A stretch of 34,708 nt of DNA from Devosia equisanguinis (GTDB lineage: Bacteria; Pseudomonadota; Alphaproteobacteria; Rhizobiales; Hyphomicrobiaceae): the NCBI GenBank assembly GCA_945862355.1, contig CAMAYR010000025.1, forward strand, positions 1-34,708. Direction: 5' to 3'. The translations under genes were made by a program, and so were the position numbers. The notes under the pieces are model-generated. The model made no database searches, was not told the DNA's origin, and worked only from the letters and a program-made list of their open reading frames with translations. Positions 1 to 8,390 of the stretch are shown piece after piece (within the stretch, counting starts at the first letter, position 1; each line of letters starts with the position of its first letter).

Positions 1-41
1 GTCGTGTCGGTGTCCGACTGCACGATCTCGAAGCTTCGCAT
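1..41 (-). CDS. 5' end of a leftward gene cut by the window edge
   Basis: On the minus strand an ATG at 41-39 opens a frame that stays open to the window edge and reads MRSFEIVQSDTDT. An AGGTGA stretch lies a few bases upstream of this ATG and could be its ribosome binding site. Thirteen residues are too few to assign a family. The gene would be divergent from the LuxR gene at 443, so the roughly 400 bases between them would hold both promoters. The call rests only on the start and binding-site geometry and could be chance. Confidence 0.35.
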   Translation of the reverse strand, partial: MRSFEIVQSDTDT

Positions 42-442
42 CCCATCACCTGCCGAGTGAGCCGCCCTCGACAAGAGAAATAGCTGATTCGCAAACCAAC
101 CCAGACCCTTACGCCATCACCACCGGATCGGAGTTACGGAAGCAGGAACAAGAAAACAGCGCACGACCGGTAGCGCGGCGCGCGCACGCCAAGCAATCAT
201 CATTCGGCATCCCCTTTACGCCATATCTTCAAACCACCCCTGCGCCCCCTGAGAAGTATTGAAATCGGCGCAAAGCAATTAGCGATTGATTTCCTCACCT
301 CCCCACAAGTAACATTACGGTGGCACGCCGAGAGCGCTAGCGAACCTCCCATTTGGGAGGTGTGCCCAGCTGCACTCGTGGATTTTTATAACTACGCACC
401 ATTTCATCAGACCAGCGACAATATGAGTTCAGAGGTATTATA
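42..442. other. Intergenic region upstream of the first LuxR gene
   Basis: About 400 bases without a convincing gene. It is less GC-rich than the neighbouring coding DNA, with AT-rich patches at about 195-320 and 380-440. It holds a perfect 18-bp palindrome at 344-361 and an extra half-site ACCTCCC at 297-303. No tRNA or other RNA gene was seen. Confidence 0.6.
344..361. promoter_or_regulatory. 18-bp lux-box-like palindrome
   Basis: The sequence ACCTCCCATTTGGGAGGT is two perfect 8-base arms around a TT centre, ending 81 bases before the LuxR start at 443. Classical LuxR-type operators are 18-20-bp palindromes with ACCT and AGGT ends, and this fits that pattern. A degenerate copy sits at a similar distance before the second LuxR gene (1914-1931). 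Inference: an operator for one or both LuxR proteins. It could also bind an unrelated regulator. Confidence 0.55.
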
Positions 443-1585
443 ATGAACAATTCCGTGGTGTTGAGGGCGATTGATGCCGCATACGAAACAATCGGCTACG
501 CGAACAAATGGCCTGATGCTCTCCAACTTATAGCCGGCTGCCTGTCCGCTAAAGGCGCCATATTATGCGTGGCCGGATCATTCGACGGTTATAGGCATTA
601 CTCGTCCCCGACACTGACAGCGCCAGTCCAGGAGTACGTCTGCCGGTGGATACCGCAGGACATCGCTACCCAAAGAGCTGCCATGCCATGCGGGTCACCA
701 TCCCGGGTCCATGCGGAGTTACACGCCACGACACCGGAAGGGATCCCTACACACCCCGACTTCGTGGCGTTCTCCAGAAAGCACGAGCTGGGCTGCATCT
801 TAAGGGGAGAGCTGGTTCACACTCAGCGCGTCACCGGAATCCTCACAGTGAGAAAACCGCTGGGAACACCCCCATTCACCGCTGAGGAAGTCGATATCTT
901 TCATGGCATCAAACGACATTGCGAGCGCGTATTGGAGCTTGGGGCCGCCAACCAGCGGCAGCACTTGCTCGCTGCAGGCCTGGCACAATTCGGTGAAGCC
1001 ATGGGCTTCTCCCACGTCCTGCTAGATGCGAAGGGCCGCCTACTGCCCGGCAGCGAATTCTCGACCGGCTGGACGAACGAGGTCGTGTGGGTCACCAGCG
1101 GCCGCGTCGAGCTTGCCGATCACCACGCCCGCGACATGCTCCGCAGGGCGATAGCCGCGGCCCTGGAATGTGCCGCCACCGGCCGTGATCTCGCCCCCAA
1201 GTCCGTGCTCATCCCGCGACCTGACGGCGGTCGCCCGCTGATCGCCTATGTGTCGCCATATACATTTCACGGAACCGAGCCGAGGCCGGCAAGCCTCCAG
1301 CAAGCCGCAGTGACGATCACCATCCTAGATCTCGCAACCGGCTCCGAAATAGATCCCCACATCCTTGGAAGCCTCGGGCTGACGGCCAGCGAAGCACGCA
1401 TCGCCGCGCTCATTGGAACAGGATGCAGCCCGCGAGAAACCGCCAACCGCCTCGCCATCGCTGAATCCACAGTGCGCACAACCCTGAAGCTCATTTATGC
1501 CAAGACGGGAACATCGCGCCAAAGCGAGATCGCCGTTCTGCTCGGCCGCCTGGCCGTCATGAGTATCAGGCTCGCGAAATCATAG
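443..1585 (+). CDS. LuxR-family transcriptional regulator (first of two paralogues)
   Basis: A 380-residue DNA-binding regulator. The last ~70 residues (about 308-371) form a LuxR-type helix-turn-helix: an LTASEARIAALI segment, then SPRETANRLAIAESTVRTTL, then a KTGTSRQSE recognition region. The N-terminal ~300 residues show no autoinducer-binding signature I can recognise and probably form a PAS/GAF-like sensing region. The N-terminus (AIDAAYET...WPDAL...IAGCL.AKG) matches the second LuxR gene at 2036, so the two are tandem paralogues. ATG 443 follows AGAGGTATTATA, an acceptable ribosome binding site. The palindrome at 344-361 suggests autoregulation. The ligand and targets are unknown. Confidence 0.88.
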   Translation: MNNSVVLRAIDAAYETIGYANKWPDALQLIAGCLSAKGAILCVAGSFDGYRHYSSPTLTAPVQEYVCRWIPQDIATQRAAMPCGSPSRVHAELHATTPEGIPTHPDFVAFSRKHELGCILRGELVHTQRVTGILTVRKPLGTPPFTAEEVDIFHGIKRHCERVLELGAANQRQHLLAAGLAQFGEAMGFSHVLLDAKGRLLPGSEFSTGWTNEVVWVTSGRVELADHHARDMLRRAIAAALECAATGRDLAPKSVLIPRPDGGRPLIAYVSPYTFHGTEPRPASLQQAAVTITILDLATGSEIDPHILGSLGLTASEARIAALIGTGCSPRETANRLAIAESTVRTTLKLIYAKTGTSRQSEIAVLLGRLAVMSIRLAKS

Positions 1586-2008
1586 CTCGTTCACGGGCCG
1601 GAGCCCCTCCGTCAACCGTGCCCGATCTGGCCTGGATCCATTCCTCGCAGAAGTTGTGCAGGCGTAAGCGGGACGGAGGCTTCAAGAACAGCCCCCGTCC
1701 CATCAGTATAGATCTGCAACAACGTCTCTGTCGAAAAGCCCTGCAAAATTGCGATCTGCCGCTGCAAGAATTCCAGCCCCGGATTGTCTCGCCACCACGA
1801 GACCAGCTTGGTCTTTCCCGACGCGCAGGCGCCAGAGGCCTCACCGCCTACATCCTCGACCACTGACGCCGCGCACCGGTCTCGTCATCTGAGCCCGGAG
1901 GCGTTGCACCCGCTACCCCCATTTGGGAGGTATTTTGCCAACGGGATGAAACACAACTTCAGAAATCTCTTGAGAGAGTATCCATGAATTCGTACGATCC
2001 AGACATTG
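1586..2008. other. Spacer between the two LuxR genes
   Basis: About 420 bases. Several short open frames exist on both strands (for example 1612-1863 on the minus strand, 83 codons), but none has a recognisable domain or clear ribosome binding site. The right part is AT-richer and holds the second copy of the palindromic motif (1914-1931) and a short leader frame starting at 1984. Confidence 0.55.
1914..1931. promoter_or_regulatory. Degenerate copy of the lux-box-like motif
   Basis: TACCCCCATTTGGGAGGT shares the 14 bases CCCATTTGGGAGGT, apart from its decayed left arm, with the perfect palindrome at 344-361. The right arm is intact and the left arm keeps 5 of 8 paired positions. It lies 77 bases before ATG 2009 and 104 bases before ATG 2036, against 81 bases for the first copy. 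The conserved position before two paralogous regulators suggests a shared operator rather than chance. Confidence 0.45.
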
Positions 2009-2049
2009 ATGGGCACAAAACTTTCTTGGGACGACATGACTTCACATGA
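1984..2049 (+). CDS. Possible 21-codon leader peptide before the second LuxR gene
   Basis: ATG 1984 follows a GAGAGAG purine stretch with good spacing, a better binding site than any other start nearby. It reads 21 codons (MNSYDPDIDGHK...) and stops at TGA 2047-2049, overlapping the LuxR start at 2036 in another frame. It could be a leader peptide giving translational coupling, the original start of the LuxR gene displaced by a frameshift, or chance. Confidence 0.25.
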   Translation: MNSYDPDIDGHKTFLGRHDFT

Positions 2050-3529
2050 CGTGCATTCAGATGCTATTTTCGACGCGATCGATGCCATTTACGAAACCAC
2101 GGCGGAAGAGCAGCACTGGCCCAACGCCCTCGAGCGGATTGCCGCCTGCCTCGACGCGAAGGGCTCTGTTCTGATCACCCAGCGCCAGGACCAGAGCATC
2201 GCAACGGTCGTCTCCACCGGGATAATGGACGCGCAGGCCGCCTACGACAGTCATTGGTGGAGGCACGACTTCCTCACCGAGCGCGCCATCGAGTATGGGC
2301 TCGTCAGTGGAAAGGACGTTTTCCGCGACACCGATATGTCGACCGAGGAGGAGCGCCTCACCCACCCTTTCTATCTCGAGTTCCGCAAGCCGTTCGGCCT
2401 CGGCGGCGCGCTGGCGGGATCGGTGGCGCCCACCCCGGAAACGATAGTGGCCCTCTCTGTGCAAGGCCACTATGGCGCACCCGCTTTCTCCGATGAGCAC
2501 AACTCGATCATGAGGCGTCTCATCAAGCACTGCGAGCGCGCTCTGGTGTTGTCCTGCCAGGCGTGGGAGCAGCGCCTCGTCAATCTGGCGCTCGAGCAGA
2601 TGCTTGCCCGCCTCGGCTGCGGCGTCCTGCTGCTCGATGACGCTGGCCGGCTCATCCACGTCAACGCCACCGGTGAAGCACTGTTGCGCACCGACATTCG
2701 GCTGGCCAGCGGCCGCCTGACACTGCCCGCACAGGAGGCCCGCCGCGCCCTCGACGAGGCGATCGTTTCCGCGTTGAGCGATACGCCCGATGATCGCCTC
2801 ACCTGCCCCCGTCCGATCATCTCCCCGCGCGGCGAGGACAAGCGCCCGCTGATCCTCTACGTCCTGCCGCTGCGCTCCGAAGCTGCCGCCCACTTCTGGA
2901 GCCCCCTCCAGCGCGTTGGCGCACTCGTCATCATCGTCGATCCCGCGACCTCCACAGACCTCGACCCTGCCCTGGTCCGCGACTATCTCGGCCTCACGCT
3001 CGGCGAGGCCCGCGTCGCGGCGAAAGTCGGCCACGGTCTCAGCCCCCGCGAGACAGCAAAGATGTTGGGGATATCCGAGGAGACGGCGCGCACCACACTC
3101 AAGCGCATTTTTTCCAAGACCGGCGTATCCCGCCAGAGCGAACTCGCCGTCCTCTTGTCGCGGCTCGACCAGACGTCCCCCGACAGCGCGCACGACGGCC
3201 GACCGATCCAGCCCGCACGATCCGGCCTGACTGGCCTTACTGGCGGATCACCATCACGCCGGCTCGGCGATGATGTACTTGTACATGTCGCGCGGCTTCA
3301 CTTTCGCCTCGCTGATCGCCCAGCCGCGCACGGAGATGCCGGCCTCGTGGACCGTGTCGGGATCTCCCGAGACGAGGAGATGCCACCAGCCGAGATCCCG
3401 GCCCTCGCCGATCAGGCGATAGGCGCAGGTCGCTGGCAGCCAGTCGATCTCCCGCACCTTCTCCGCGTCGATCTTGATGCAATCATGCACCTTCTCGAAC
3501 CGGTTTGCGTAGTCGGAGCAGCGGCATGA
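2036..3529 (+). CDS. LuxR-family transcriptional regulator (second paralogue) with antisense-encoded tail
   Basis: Paralogue of the regulator at 443, with the same AIDA-YET...WP-AL...IA-CL-AKG opening and the same C-terminal helix-turn-helix ([46 protein letters not shown]), which ends near base 3170. The frame then stays open for about 120 more codons to 3529. From 3254 this tail is read from the strand opposite the ycgN-like gene, in codon-aligned antisense. The homologous part therefore ends about where the 380-residue paralogue ends, and the tail looks like an extension through a lost stop. I chose ATG 2036 because it aligns with the paralogue and follows GGGA; ATG 2009 is also possible. 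Confidence 0.8.
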   Translation: MTSHDVHSDAIFDAIDAIYETTAEEQHWPNALERIAACLDAKGSVLITQRQDQSIATVVSTGIMDAQAAYDSHWWRHDFLTERAIEYGLVSGKDVFRDTDMSTEEERLTHPFYLEFRKPFGLGGALAGSVAPTPETIVALSVQGHYGAPAFSDEHNSIMRRLIKHCERALVLSCQAWEQRLVNLALEQMLARLGCGVLLLDDAGRLIHVNATGEALLRTDIRLASGRLTLPAQEARRALDEAIVSALSDTPDDRLTCPRPIISPRGEDKRPLILYVLPLRSEAAAHFWSPLQRVGALVIIVDPATSTDLDPALVRDYLGLTLGEARVAAKVGHGLSPRETAKMLGISEETARTTLKRIFSKTGVSRQSELAVLLSRLDQTSPDSAHDGRPIQPARSGLTGLTGGSPSRRLGDDVLVHVARLHFRLADRPAAHGDAGLVDRVGISRDEEMPPAEIPALADQAIGAGRWQPVDLPHLLRVDLDAIMHLLEPVCVVGAAA

Positions 3530-3703
3530 GCCGTGGTCGAGCAACCGGCAGGCGAGCCGCGTCAACTCGACCTCCTTGGTCTCCTCGTCCTCCAGCTTGA
3601 CGAGACAGCAGCGCCCGCAGCCGTCGCACAACGACTCCCATTCCTCCGCGCTCATCTCCTCCAGCGTCTTCGTCCGCCAGAACGGCTCTGCGTAGTGTTG
3701 CAA
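3254..3703 (-). CDS. YcgN/UPF0260-family cysteine-cluster protein
   Basis: A 149-residue protein of the YcgN/UPF0260 family, part of the YkgJ-type Zn/Fe-chelating CxxC cluster proteins. It opens with [20 protein letters not shown], typical of this family. Cysteines fall in the pattern CDGCGRCC, then C in RLACRLL, then GSCRCSDY, C in HDCIKI and C in ATCAY, consistent with metal binding. Length is normal for the family. The biochemical role is not known. The 3' part is convergent with and overlapped by the tail of the LuxR gene at 2036-3529. Confidence 0.9.
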   Translation of the reverse strand: MQHYAEPFWRTKTLEEMSAEEWESLCDGCGRCCLVKLEDEETKEVELTRLACRLLDHGSCRCSDYANRFEKVHDCIKIDAEKVREIDWLPATCAYRLIGEGRDLGWWHLLVSGDPDTVHEAGISVRGWAISEAKVKPRDMYKYIIAEPA

Positions 3704-3864
3704 TCTGATCCCTCGCGCTCGACCTGGAGACAGTGATAGACAATCGGAATTCTGCCGTCATGTGCGTAGATGGAAAACTTCCCCTCGACGATCGCTATTC
3801 GTCGGCTCGCCCGCAAGCAGTGCAACGTGCTAGAGTACGAACGTTCGAGATGGAACCGCTGCGG

Positions 3865-3886
3865 GCAATAATCGCGCGATTATTGC
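3865..3886. promoter_or_regulatory. Perfect 22-bp palindrome upstream of the penicillin-binding protein gene
   Basis: Arms GCAATAATCGC and GCGATTATTGC meet with no spacer, giving a perfect 22-bp palindrome. It lies 50 bases before ATG 3937 and 95 bases before GTG 3982, and about 160 bases from the divergent ycgN-like start. With no loop it is more likely a dimeric-regulator operator than an RNA hairpin. A shorter palindrome CGAACGTTCG lies nearby at 3838-3847. The regulator is unknown. Confidence 0.5.
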
Positions 3887-3936
3887 AGGACTGATCAAGA
3901 AGTAGAGTCGTTCCGGCAAAGCCACTCGAACCGGAA

Positions 3937-6234
3937 ATGCTCAAAGGAAGTCGACGAGACAGCTTTGGAGGCTCGGGCATCGTGAGCGACTGGTTCTTCC
4001 GACAAGGCGGGAGCAATCGCCGCATCAACTGGCTGGGAATCGACGCCTGGGTCGATTCCACGGCCGCCATGCTTTGGGACCTCGCCAAGGACTTCTACAA
4101 CGGCCTGTCGAGCTACTTCGCCCGTTTTCGCCTCACGGGCTGGCGCAAGCTCGCCAACGAAGGCGTGTCCGAATGCCTCACGATGGGCGCGGGCGGCCTC
4201 GTGGTCCTGTATTTGCTCGCGCTGCCCGCCCTGAACGAGATCGAGGACGGCAAGCTCGTCGCCCAAGGCAAGTACAGCGTCAAGTTCCTCGACATCGACG
4301 GCAACGAGATCGGCAAGCGCGGGATCAACCTGAACGACGCCGTGCCGCTCGATGAAATCCCCGACCACATGATCAAGGCGGCGATGGCCACCGAGGACCG
4401 CCGCTTCTTCGAGCACGTCGGCGTCGACTTCTTCGGCACCGCGCGCGCGCTCGTCGAGAACCTCAAGGCGGGCGAGACCGTGCAGGGCGGCTCGACCTTC
4501 ACCCAGCAACTCGCCAAGAACCTCTACCTGACGCCCGAGCGCTCTCTGCAGCGCAAAATCAAGGAGGTCTTCTACGCCTTCTGGCTGGAGTCCCGATACA
4601 CCAAGCGCGATATTCTTAAGATGTATCTCGACCGCGCCTACATGGGCGGCGGCACGTTCGGTGTGGAGGCTGCCTCGCAGTTCTATTTCGGCAAGTCGGT
4701 TAGAGACATCAATCTGGCCGAGGCAGCACTACTCGCGGGTCTCTTCAAAGCCCCGACCAAGTTCGCTCCGCACGTCAACCTTCCCCTGTCCCGTGCCCGC
4801 ACCAACGAGGTGCTGTCGAACCTTGTCGAGGCCGGCTTCTATACCGAAGGTCAGGTGCATCAGGCCAGGCTCTACCCCGCCCAAACCGTCGAGAACCGCC
4901 GGACAGAAAGCGCCGACTGGTTTCTCGATTGGGCCTTCGAGGAGGTCCAGCGTCTAATGGAGGGCAAGGGCCAGTTCCAACTGACCGCCCGTCTGACAGT
5001 CGATCTCGCCCTCCAACGGCAGGCCGAGGAGACGCTCACGACGACGATCCGGCAGAAGGGTCGCCAGTTCCGCTTCAACTCCGGCGCCATCGTGGTGCTG
5101 GAACCCGACGGCATGGTTCGGGCACTGGCCGGCGGCCCCGACTACGGCGAGAGCCAGTTCAACCGCGCCACCAACGCCAGAAGGCAGCCCGGCTCGTCAT
5201 TCAAGATCTACGTCTATGCGACCGCCTTGGAGCACGGGCTCACCCCTGAATCCTCCGTATCCGACAGCTCGCCCTCGTGCGGCAACTGGCATCCCCAGAA
5301 CTACGGCGGCAGCCACGGTTCTGGCGCACGCATGCCGCTGTGGATGGCCTTTGCGCGCTCCCTCAACACAACCGCGACGGCCCTGTCGCTGCGCTACGAT
5401 CGAGACAAGGTGATCGAGATGACGCGCCGCGTCGGCATTCGCGGCATCCGCAAGACCTGCTCGATGGCGCTCGGCGACTACGGCATCTCACCGCTCGAGC
5501 ACACCGGCGGCGTCGCGACCTACATCAACGGCGGCAAGCGGGCGCGCCCCTTCGGCGTCCTCGATATCACCAACTCGCAAGGCGAGATCATCTATAGCCG
5601 CGAGCGCGACGAGCCAGAGGCAGCCCAGATCGTCAATCCCCGCGTCGCGCAGAGCATGAACCAGTTGATGCATCGCGTCGTCACTGACGGCACCGGCAAA
5701 GCAGCCGCGCTCGATTTCACTCACGTCGTCGGCAAGACCGGAACCAGCTCGGGCCCGCGCGACGTCTGGTTCGTCGGCGGTACGGGCAAGTACGTCTCCA
5801 GCGTCTGGTTCGGCAACGACGACAATCGACCGATGGCGAACGGGGCAACCGGTGGCGGGGTGGCCGCACAGGCCTATCAGCGGCTGATGTCCACCGCCCA
5901 CGGGACCACCGGCATTCCCTCGATACCGGGCTTGCCGGTCCACCCCGTGCAAGCCGCCGAGCGCGCCCAGATGGCAGCTGCAGAGCCACGCCGGGATGGC
6001 GCCGGCAACCCGGCTGTGGGCGGCACACGGCGCCAGCAGAGCATCATGCCCGGTGAAACGCGCGAGGCCTTGCGCAAGCTCTCCGAGCTGATGCGAAAGG
6101 CCACCGGTCTGCCTGGAGAGGCCACGCCTGCTCCAGGAGATCAGGGGGCCTTGCCCGCGCCGTCTCAGCCGGGCCGGCGCGCGGAGGCCCCGCTCGGCCA
6201 GACACCGCGCCTCGATCCGCGCACCCGTCAATGA
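3937..6234 (+). CDS. Class A penicillin-binding protein (glycosyltransferase GT51 plus transpeptidase)
   Basis: Bifunctional peptidoglycan synthase of about 765 residues, anchored in the inner membrane and acting in the periplasm. A hydrophobic segment lies at about 83-99. The GT51 domain shows EDRRFFEHVG with the catalytic Glu153, GGSTFTQQLAKN (184-195), RKIKEVFYA (206-214) and KRDILKMYLDRAYMG (223-237). The transpeptidase domain shows the SxxK motif SSFK with nucleophile Ser420, SLN at 475-477 and KTGT at 600-603. The last ~75 residues are rich in Pro, Ala and Glu and probably disordered. GTG 3982 has a better ribosome binding site (GGAGG, 10-base spacing) than ATG 3937 and would give 750 residues. 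The palindrome at 3865-3886 may control it. PBP1A-like; the exact subclass is uncertain. Confidence 0.93.
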   Translation: MLKGSRRDSFGGSGIVSDWFFRQGGSNRRINWLGIDAWVDSTAAMLWDLAKDFYNGLSSYFARFRLTGWRKLANEGVSECLTMGAGGLVVLYLLALPALNEIEDGKLVAQGKYSVKFLDIDGNEIGKRGINLNDAVPLDEIPDHMIKAAMATEDRRFFEHVGVDFFGTARALVENLKAGETVQGGSTFTQQLAKNLYLTPERSLQRKIKEVFYAFWLESRYTKRDILKMYLDRAYMGGGTFGVEAASQFYFGKSVRDINLAEAALLAGLFKAPTKFAPHVNLPLSRARTNEVLSNLVEAGFYTEGQVHQARLYPAQTVENRRTESADWFLDWAFEEVQRLMEGKGQFQLTARLTVDLALQRQAEETLTTTIRQKGRQFRFNSGAIVVLEPDGMVRALAGGPDYGESQFNRATNARRQPGSSFKIYVYATALEHGLTPESSVSDSSPSCGNWHPQNYGGSHGSGARMPLWMAFARSLNTTATALSLRYDRDKVIEMTRRVGIRGIRKTCSMALGDYGISPLEHTGGVATYINGGKRARPFGVLDITNSQGEIIYSRERDEPEAAQIVNPRVAQSMNQLMHRVVTDGTGKAAALDFTHVVGKTGTSSGPRDVWFVGGTGKYVSSVWFGNDDNRPMANGATGGGVAAQAYQRLMSTAHGTTGIPSIPGLPVHPVQAAERAQMAAAEPRRDGAGNPAVGGTRRQQSIMPGETREALRKLSELMRKATGLPGEATPAPGDQGALPAPSQPGRRAEAPLGQTPRLDPRTRQ

Positions 6235-6246
6235 CGTGGCTTTGAC

Positions 6247-6888
6247 ATGGCAGTGACCGGCCCGACCGTCTCCCTCGGCTACCAGCTCGTCCGTGCGCGC
6301 CGGGCACTGCTGGCTTGGCTTGCGTTCTGGGCCAATGCGCTCTTGTTCGCCGCAGCAGTCCTCGTCCTGGGCATCGGATCTGCATTCTGGCTGATCGAGC
6401 GCGGCTCCCAACTCACCACCCAGCGCAACGGCCCTTGGGTGATGTGGATTCGCGCAGGCCAGCGCGACCTCGATCCCTATACGCGCGCCCGCCAGTCGCG
6501 CCACGGCCACTTGCCGCTCAGCGCCCAGATCGCCGCCACCTGGGAAGCGCGCTACGACAACGACGGACGGCGTCTCCACTCGAGCTGCGAGTATCTGCTC
6601 GAATCCGAGCCCATCGACGCTGGCTGGTTCAGCCTCGCCGTCTACGACGACACTGGACTGCTGATCCCGAATTCCGCCGAACGCCATGCCTTCACCAGCC
6701 AGACCATCGCCTCCAATCCCGACGGCTCGTTCTTTCTCGTGCTGGCACGCGATGCCCGCCCTGGAAACTGGCTGCCCGTCGGTGGGGCCGGCCGCCTCTC
6801 CCTCATGCTCACCATGGTCGAGCCCAAGCCCTCCGTCGCCGAAAGTGCGCAGCAACTGCCCAGCATTCGCAGGATCGGCTGCCGATGA
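6247..6888 (+). CDS. DUF1214 domain membrane protein
   Basis: A 213-residue protein with one N-terminal membrane segment (about residues 22-50), then a predicted periplasmic domain. The part with WARYDNDG-like residues, GWFSLAVYDDTGLLIPNSAERHAFTS and DGSFFLVLARDARPGNWLPV resembles the DUF1214 family. In many proteobacteria DUF1254 and DUF1214 are fused in longer proteins; here, as in many Hyphomicrobiales, they are separate short membrane-anchored partners. It starts 12 bases after the penicillin-binding protein gene, and its TGA overlaps the next ATG (ATGA), so they are co-translated. Function unknown. Confidence 0.8.
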   Translation: MAVTGPTVSLGYQLVRARRALLAWLAFWANALLFAAAVLVLGIGSAFWLIERGSQLTTQRNGPWVMWIRAGQRDLDPYTRARQSRHGHLPLSAQIAATWEARYDNDGRRLHSSCEYLLESEPIDAGWFSLAVYDDTGLLIPNSAERHAFTSQTIASNPDGSFFLVLARDARPGNWLPVGGAGRLSLMLTMVEPKPSVAESAQQLPSIRRIGCR

Positions 6889-7454
6889 GCTTCATACTGC
6901 GATGGCTCCGGCGCTGGCCGGTCTTTTTCGCCGCCCTTGCGGCCGCGGGGATCGTTCACATCTGCACGGTTTTCGCCGTCCCCCTGGTCTATCGCTCCGA
7001 TGCGGTCCTGCGCCTGCAGCGGACCCTGCCGCTCCACTCGTTCGTGATCCTGCCCCCGGCCAAGCCGCGCGCCCAGGTCATCCCCTACCAACTTCCCGAC
7101 ACGCGCTATGCGATCTGCCGTTTCGATGTTCGCGATGGACCGATCGTCGTGAAAGCGGTTCTGCCAGAGCCGGGCTGGACGCTGACAGCCTATGCGCCTG
7201 GTGGCGAGAGCTTCTACTCGATGCCCGCGTCCGAGCAGCGCCGCATAGCCGTCAGCATTCTCGTCCTGCCTGGCGGCGAGCGTTTCCTGGGGCCGATGTA
7301 CGATGCGCGCTCGCTCGAAATCGAGACCAGCCAGGTCATCGCACCTGCGAGGACCGGCCTCATCGTCATCCAGGCCCCGATGAAAGGCCGGACCTACGCC
7401 GCCGAGGTGGAGCAGGCGCTGGCCCAGGCATCCTGCCGCAAGCTGACATTTTGA
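6885..7454 (+). CDS. DUF1254 domain membrane protein
   Basis: A 189-residue protein starting at ATG 6885, overlapping the stop of the DUF1214 gene. One N-terminal membrane segment (about residues 11-35) is followed by a domain resembling DUF1254: PDTRYAICRFDVRDGPIVVKAVLP, WTLTAYAPGGESFYSMP, and a C-terminal GLIVIQAPMKGRTYAAEVEQAL. A longer open frame extends upstream, but it lies over the preceding gene; the ATGA junction fixes the start. It probably forms a complex with the DUF1214 partner. The role is unknown. Confidence 0.8.
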   Translation: MSFILRWLRRWPVFFAALAAAGIVHICTVFAVPLVYRSDAVLRLQRTLPLHSFVILPPAKPRAQVIPYQLPDTRYAICRFDVRDGPIVVKAVLPEPGWTLTAYAPGGESFYSMPASEQRRIAVSILVLPGGERFLGPMYDARSLEIETSQVIAPARTGLIVIQAPMKGRTYAAEVEQALAQASCRKLTF

Positions 7455-7479
7455 GCCGAGCCGCGGCAGGAAACCGATC

Positions 7480-8253
7480 ATGAGCCTGCCTACCTTCCCC
7501 GCCGAACTGGCACCCGCACTAGCGATCACTGCGGTGGCAGCCTTGCTCGCCGGCCTCGCCCGAGGGTTCTCAGGTTTTGGTGCAGCCCTGGTGTTCGTGC
7601 CGGTCGCCAGCGCCACCCTCGGCCCCGTCATCGCCGTCCCCGTGCTCTTGATCGCCGACGTGATCGTGTCGAGCACCGTCATAAGGCGGGCGCTCCGGGC
7701 GTGCTCGTGGCCCCAGGTGCGCAGCGTATCGATCGGCGCGCTGGTCGGCTTGCCGATCGGTAATCAGGTGCTGACGGCAACTGATCCCGTCGTCGTGCGA
7801 TGGGCTGTAACCCTGCTCATCTTCGCTTCCCTGGTGATGATGGTCTCAGGCTGGCGCTACAGCGGCGAGCGGACCCCTGCCGTCAACGCCGGCGTCGGCG
7901 TCGTGTCAGGCCTGATGAGTGGTCTCGCCCAGATAGGCGGCCCACCCGCGGTCGTCTATTGGATGAGCGCCGACAACGATATCGCGCGCACCCGGGCCAA
8001 CCTGATCGCCTACTTCGCAGTGCTGATGTGGACCTCGCTGGCGATCTTCATAGTGCGCGGGCTGATCTCCACCAACGTCGTCTGGCTCGGCCTTGCCGCC
8101 GCACCGAGCTATGCCTTAGGGATGTACGCCGGCACGCGCATGTTCGGCCTCGCCTCGCCCGACACGTTCCGCCGGATCGCAGTCGGGCTCGTCGCGGTTG
8201 CGACGATCCTGAGCGTGCCCGCTCTCGATCCGTACCTGCGGTGGGGCCGCTAA
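7480..8253 (+). CDS. TauE/SafE-family membrane permease
   Basis: A 257-residue, very hydrophobic protein with seven to eight predicted membrane segments in the two-repeat layout of TauE/SafE (formerly DUF81) transporters. GLARGFSGFGAALVFVPV (about 26-43) is the first repeat signature, and GLMSGLAQIGGPPAVVYWM (about 145-163) the second. Family members export sulfite, sulfoacetate or other organosulfur anions, but the substrate cannot be read from this sequence. It lies 25 bases after the DUF1254 gene and may be in the same transcript. Confidence 0.88.
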   Translation: MSLPTFPAELAPALAITAVAALLAGLARGFSGFGAALVFVPVASATLGPVIAVPVLLIADVIVSSTVIRRALRACSWPQVRSVSIGALVGLPIGNQVLTATDPVVVRWAVTLLIFASLVMMVSGWRYSGERTPAVNAGVGVVSGLMSGLAQIGGPPAVVYWMSADNDIARTRANLIAYFAVLMWTSLAIFIVRGLISTNVVWLGLAAAPSYALGMYAGTRMFGLASPDTFRRIAVGLVAVATILSVPALDPYLRWGR

Positions 8254-8390
8254 GCACGGCGCGAATAATCGCCGGCACGAGATAGCCACCCTTGAAAGAG
8301 CGGTCCGCAGCGCGTATTCCACGCGCGCCTGCGCGAGGCTTGGCCGCACGCCGCTCGCCCAGGCCGCAGGACCGATCGAGGAAAACGAAT

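Noticed and set aside
1612-1863. 83-codon minus-strand open frame in the spacer between LuxR genes
   Set aside because: Parts read like protein (DNPGLEFLQRQIAILQGF) and it could be a gene remnant, but there is no family match I recognise and no ribosome binding site.
2057-3193. 378-codon minus-strand open frame
   Set aside because: Antisense to the second LuxR gene, whose helix-turn-helix is clear.
5488-6855. 455-codon minus-strand open frame
   Set aside because: Antisense to the penicillin-binding protein and DUF1214 genes, both with solid motifs.
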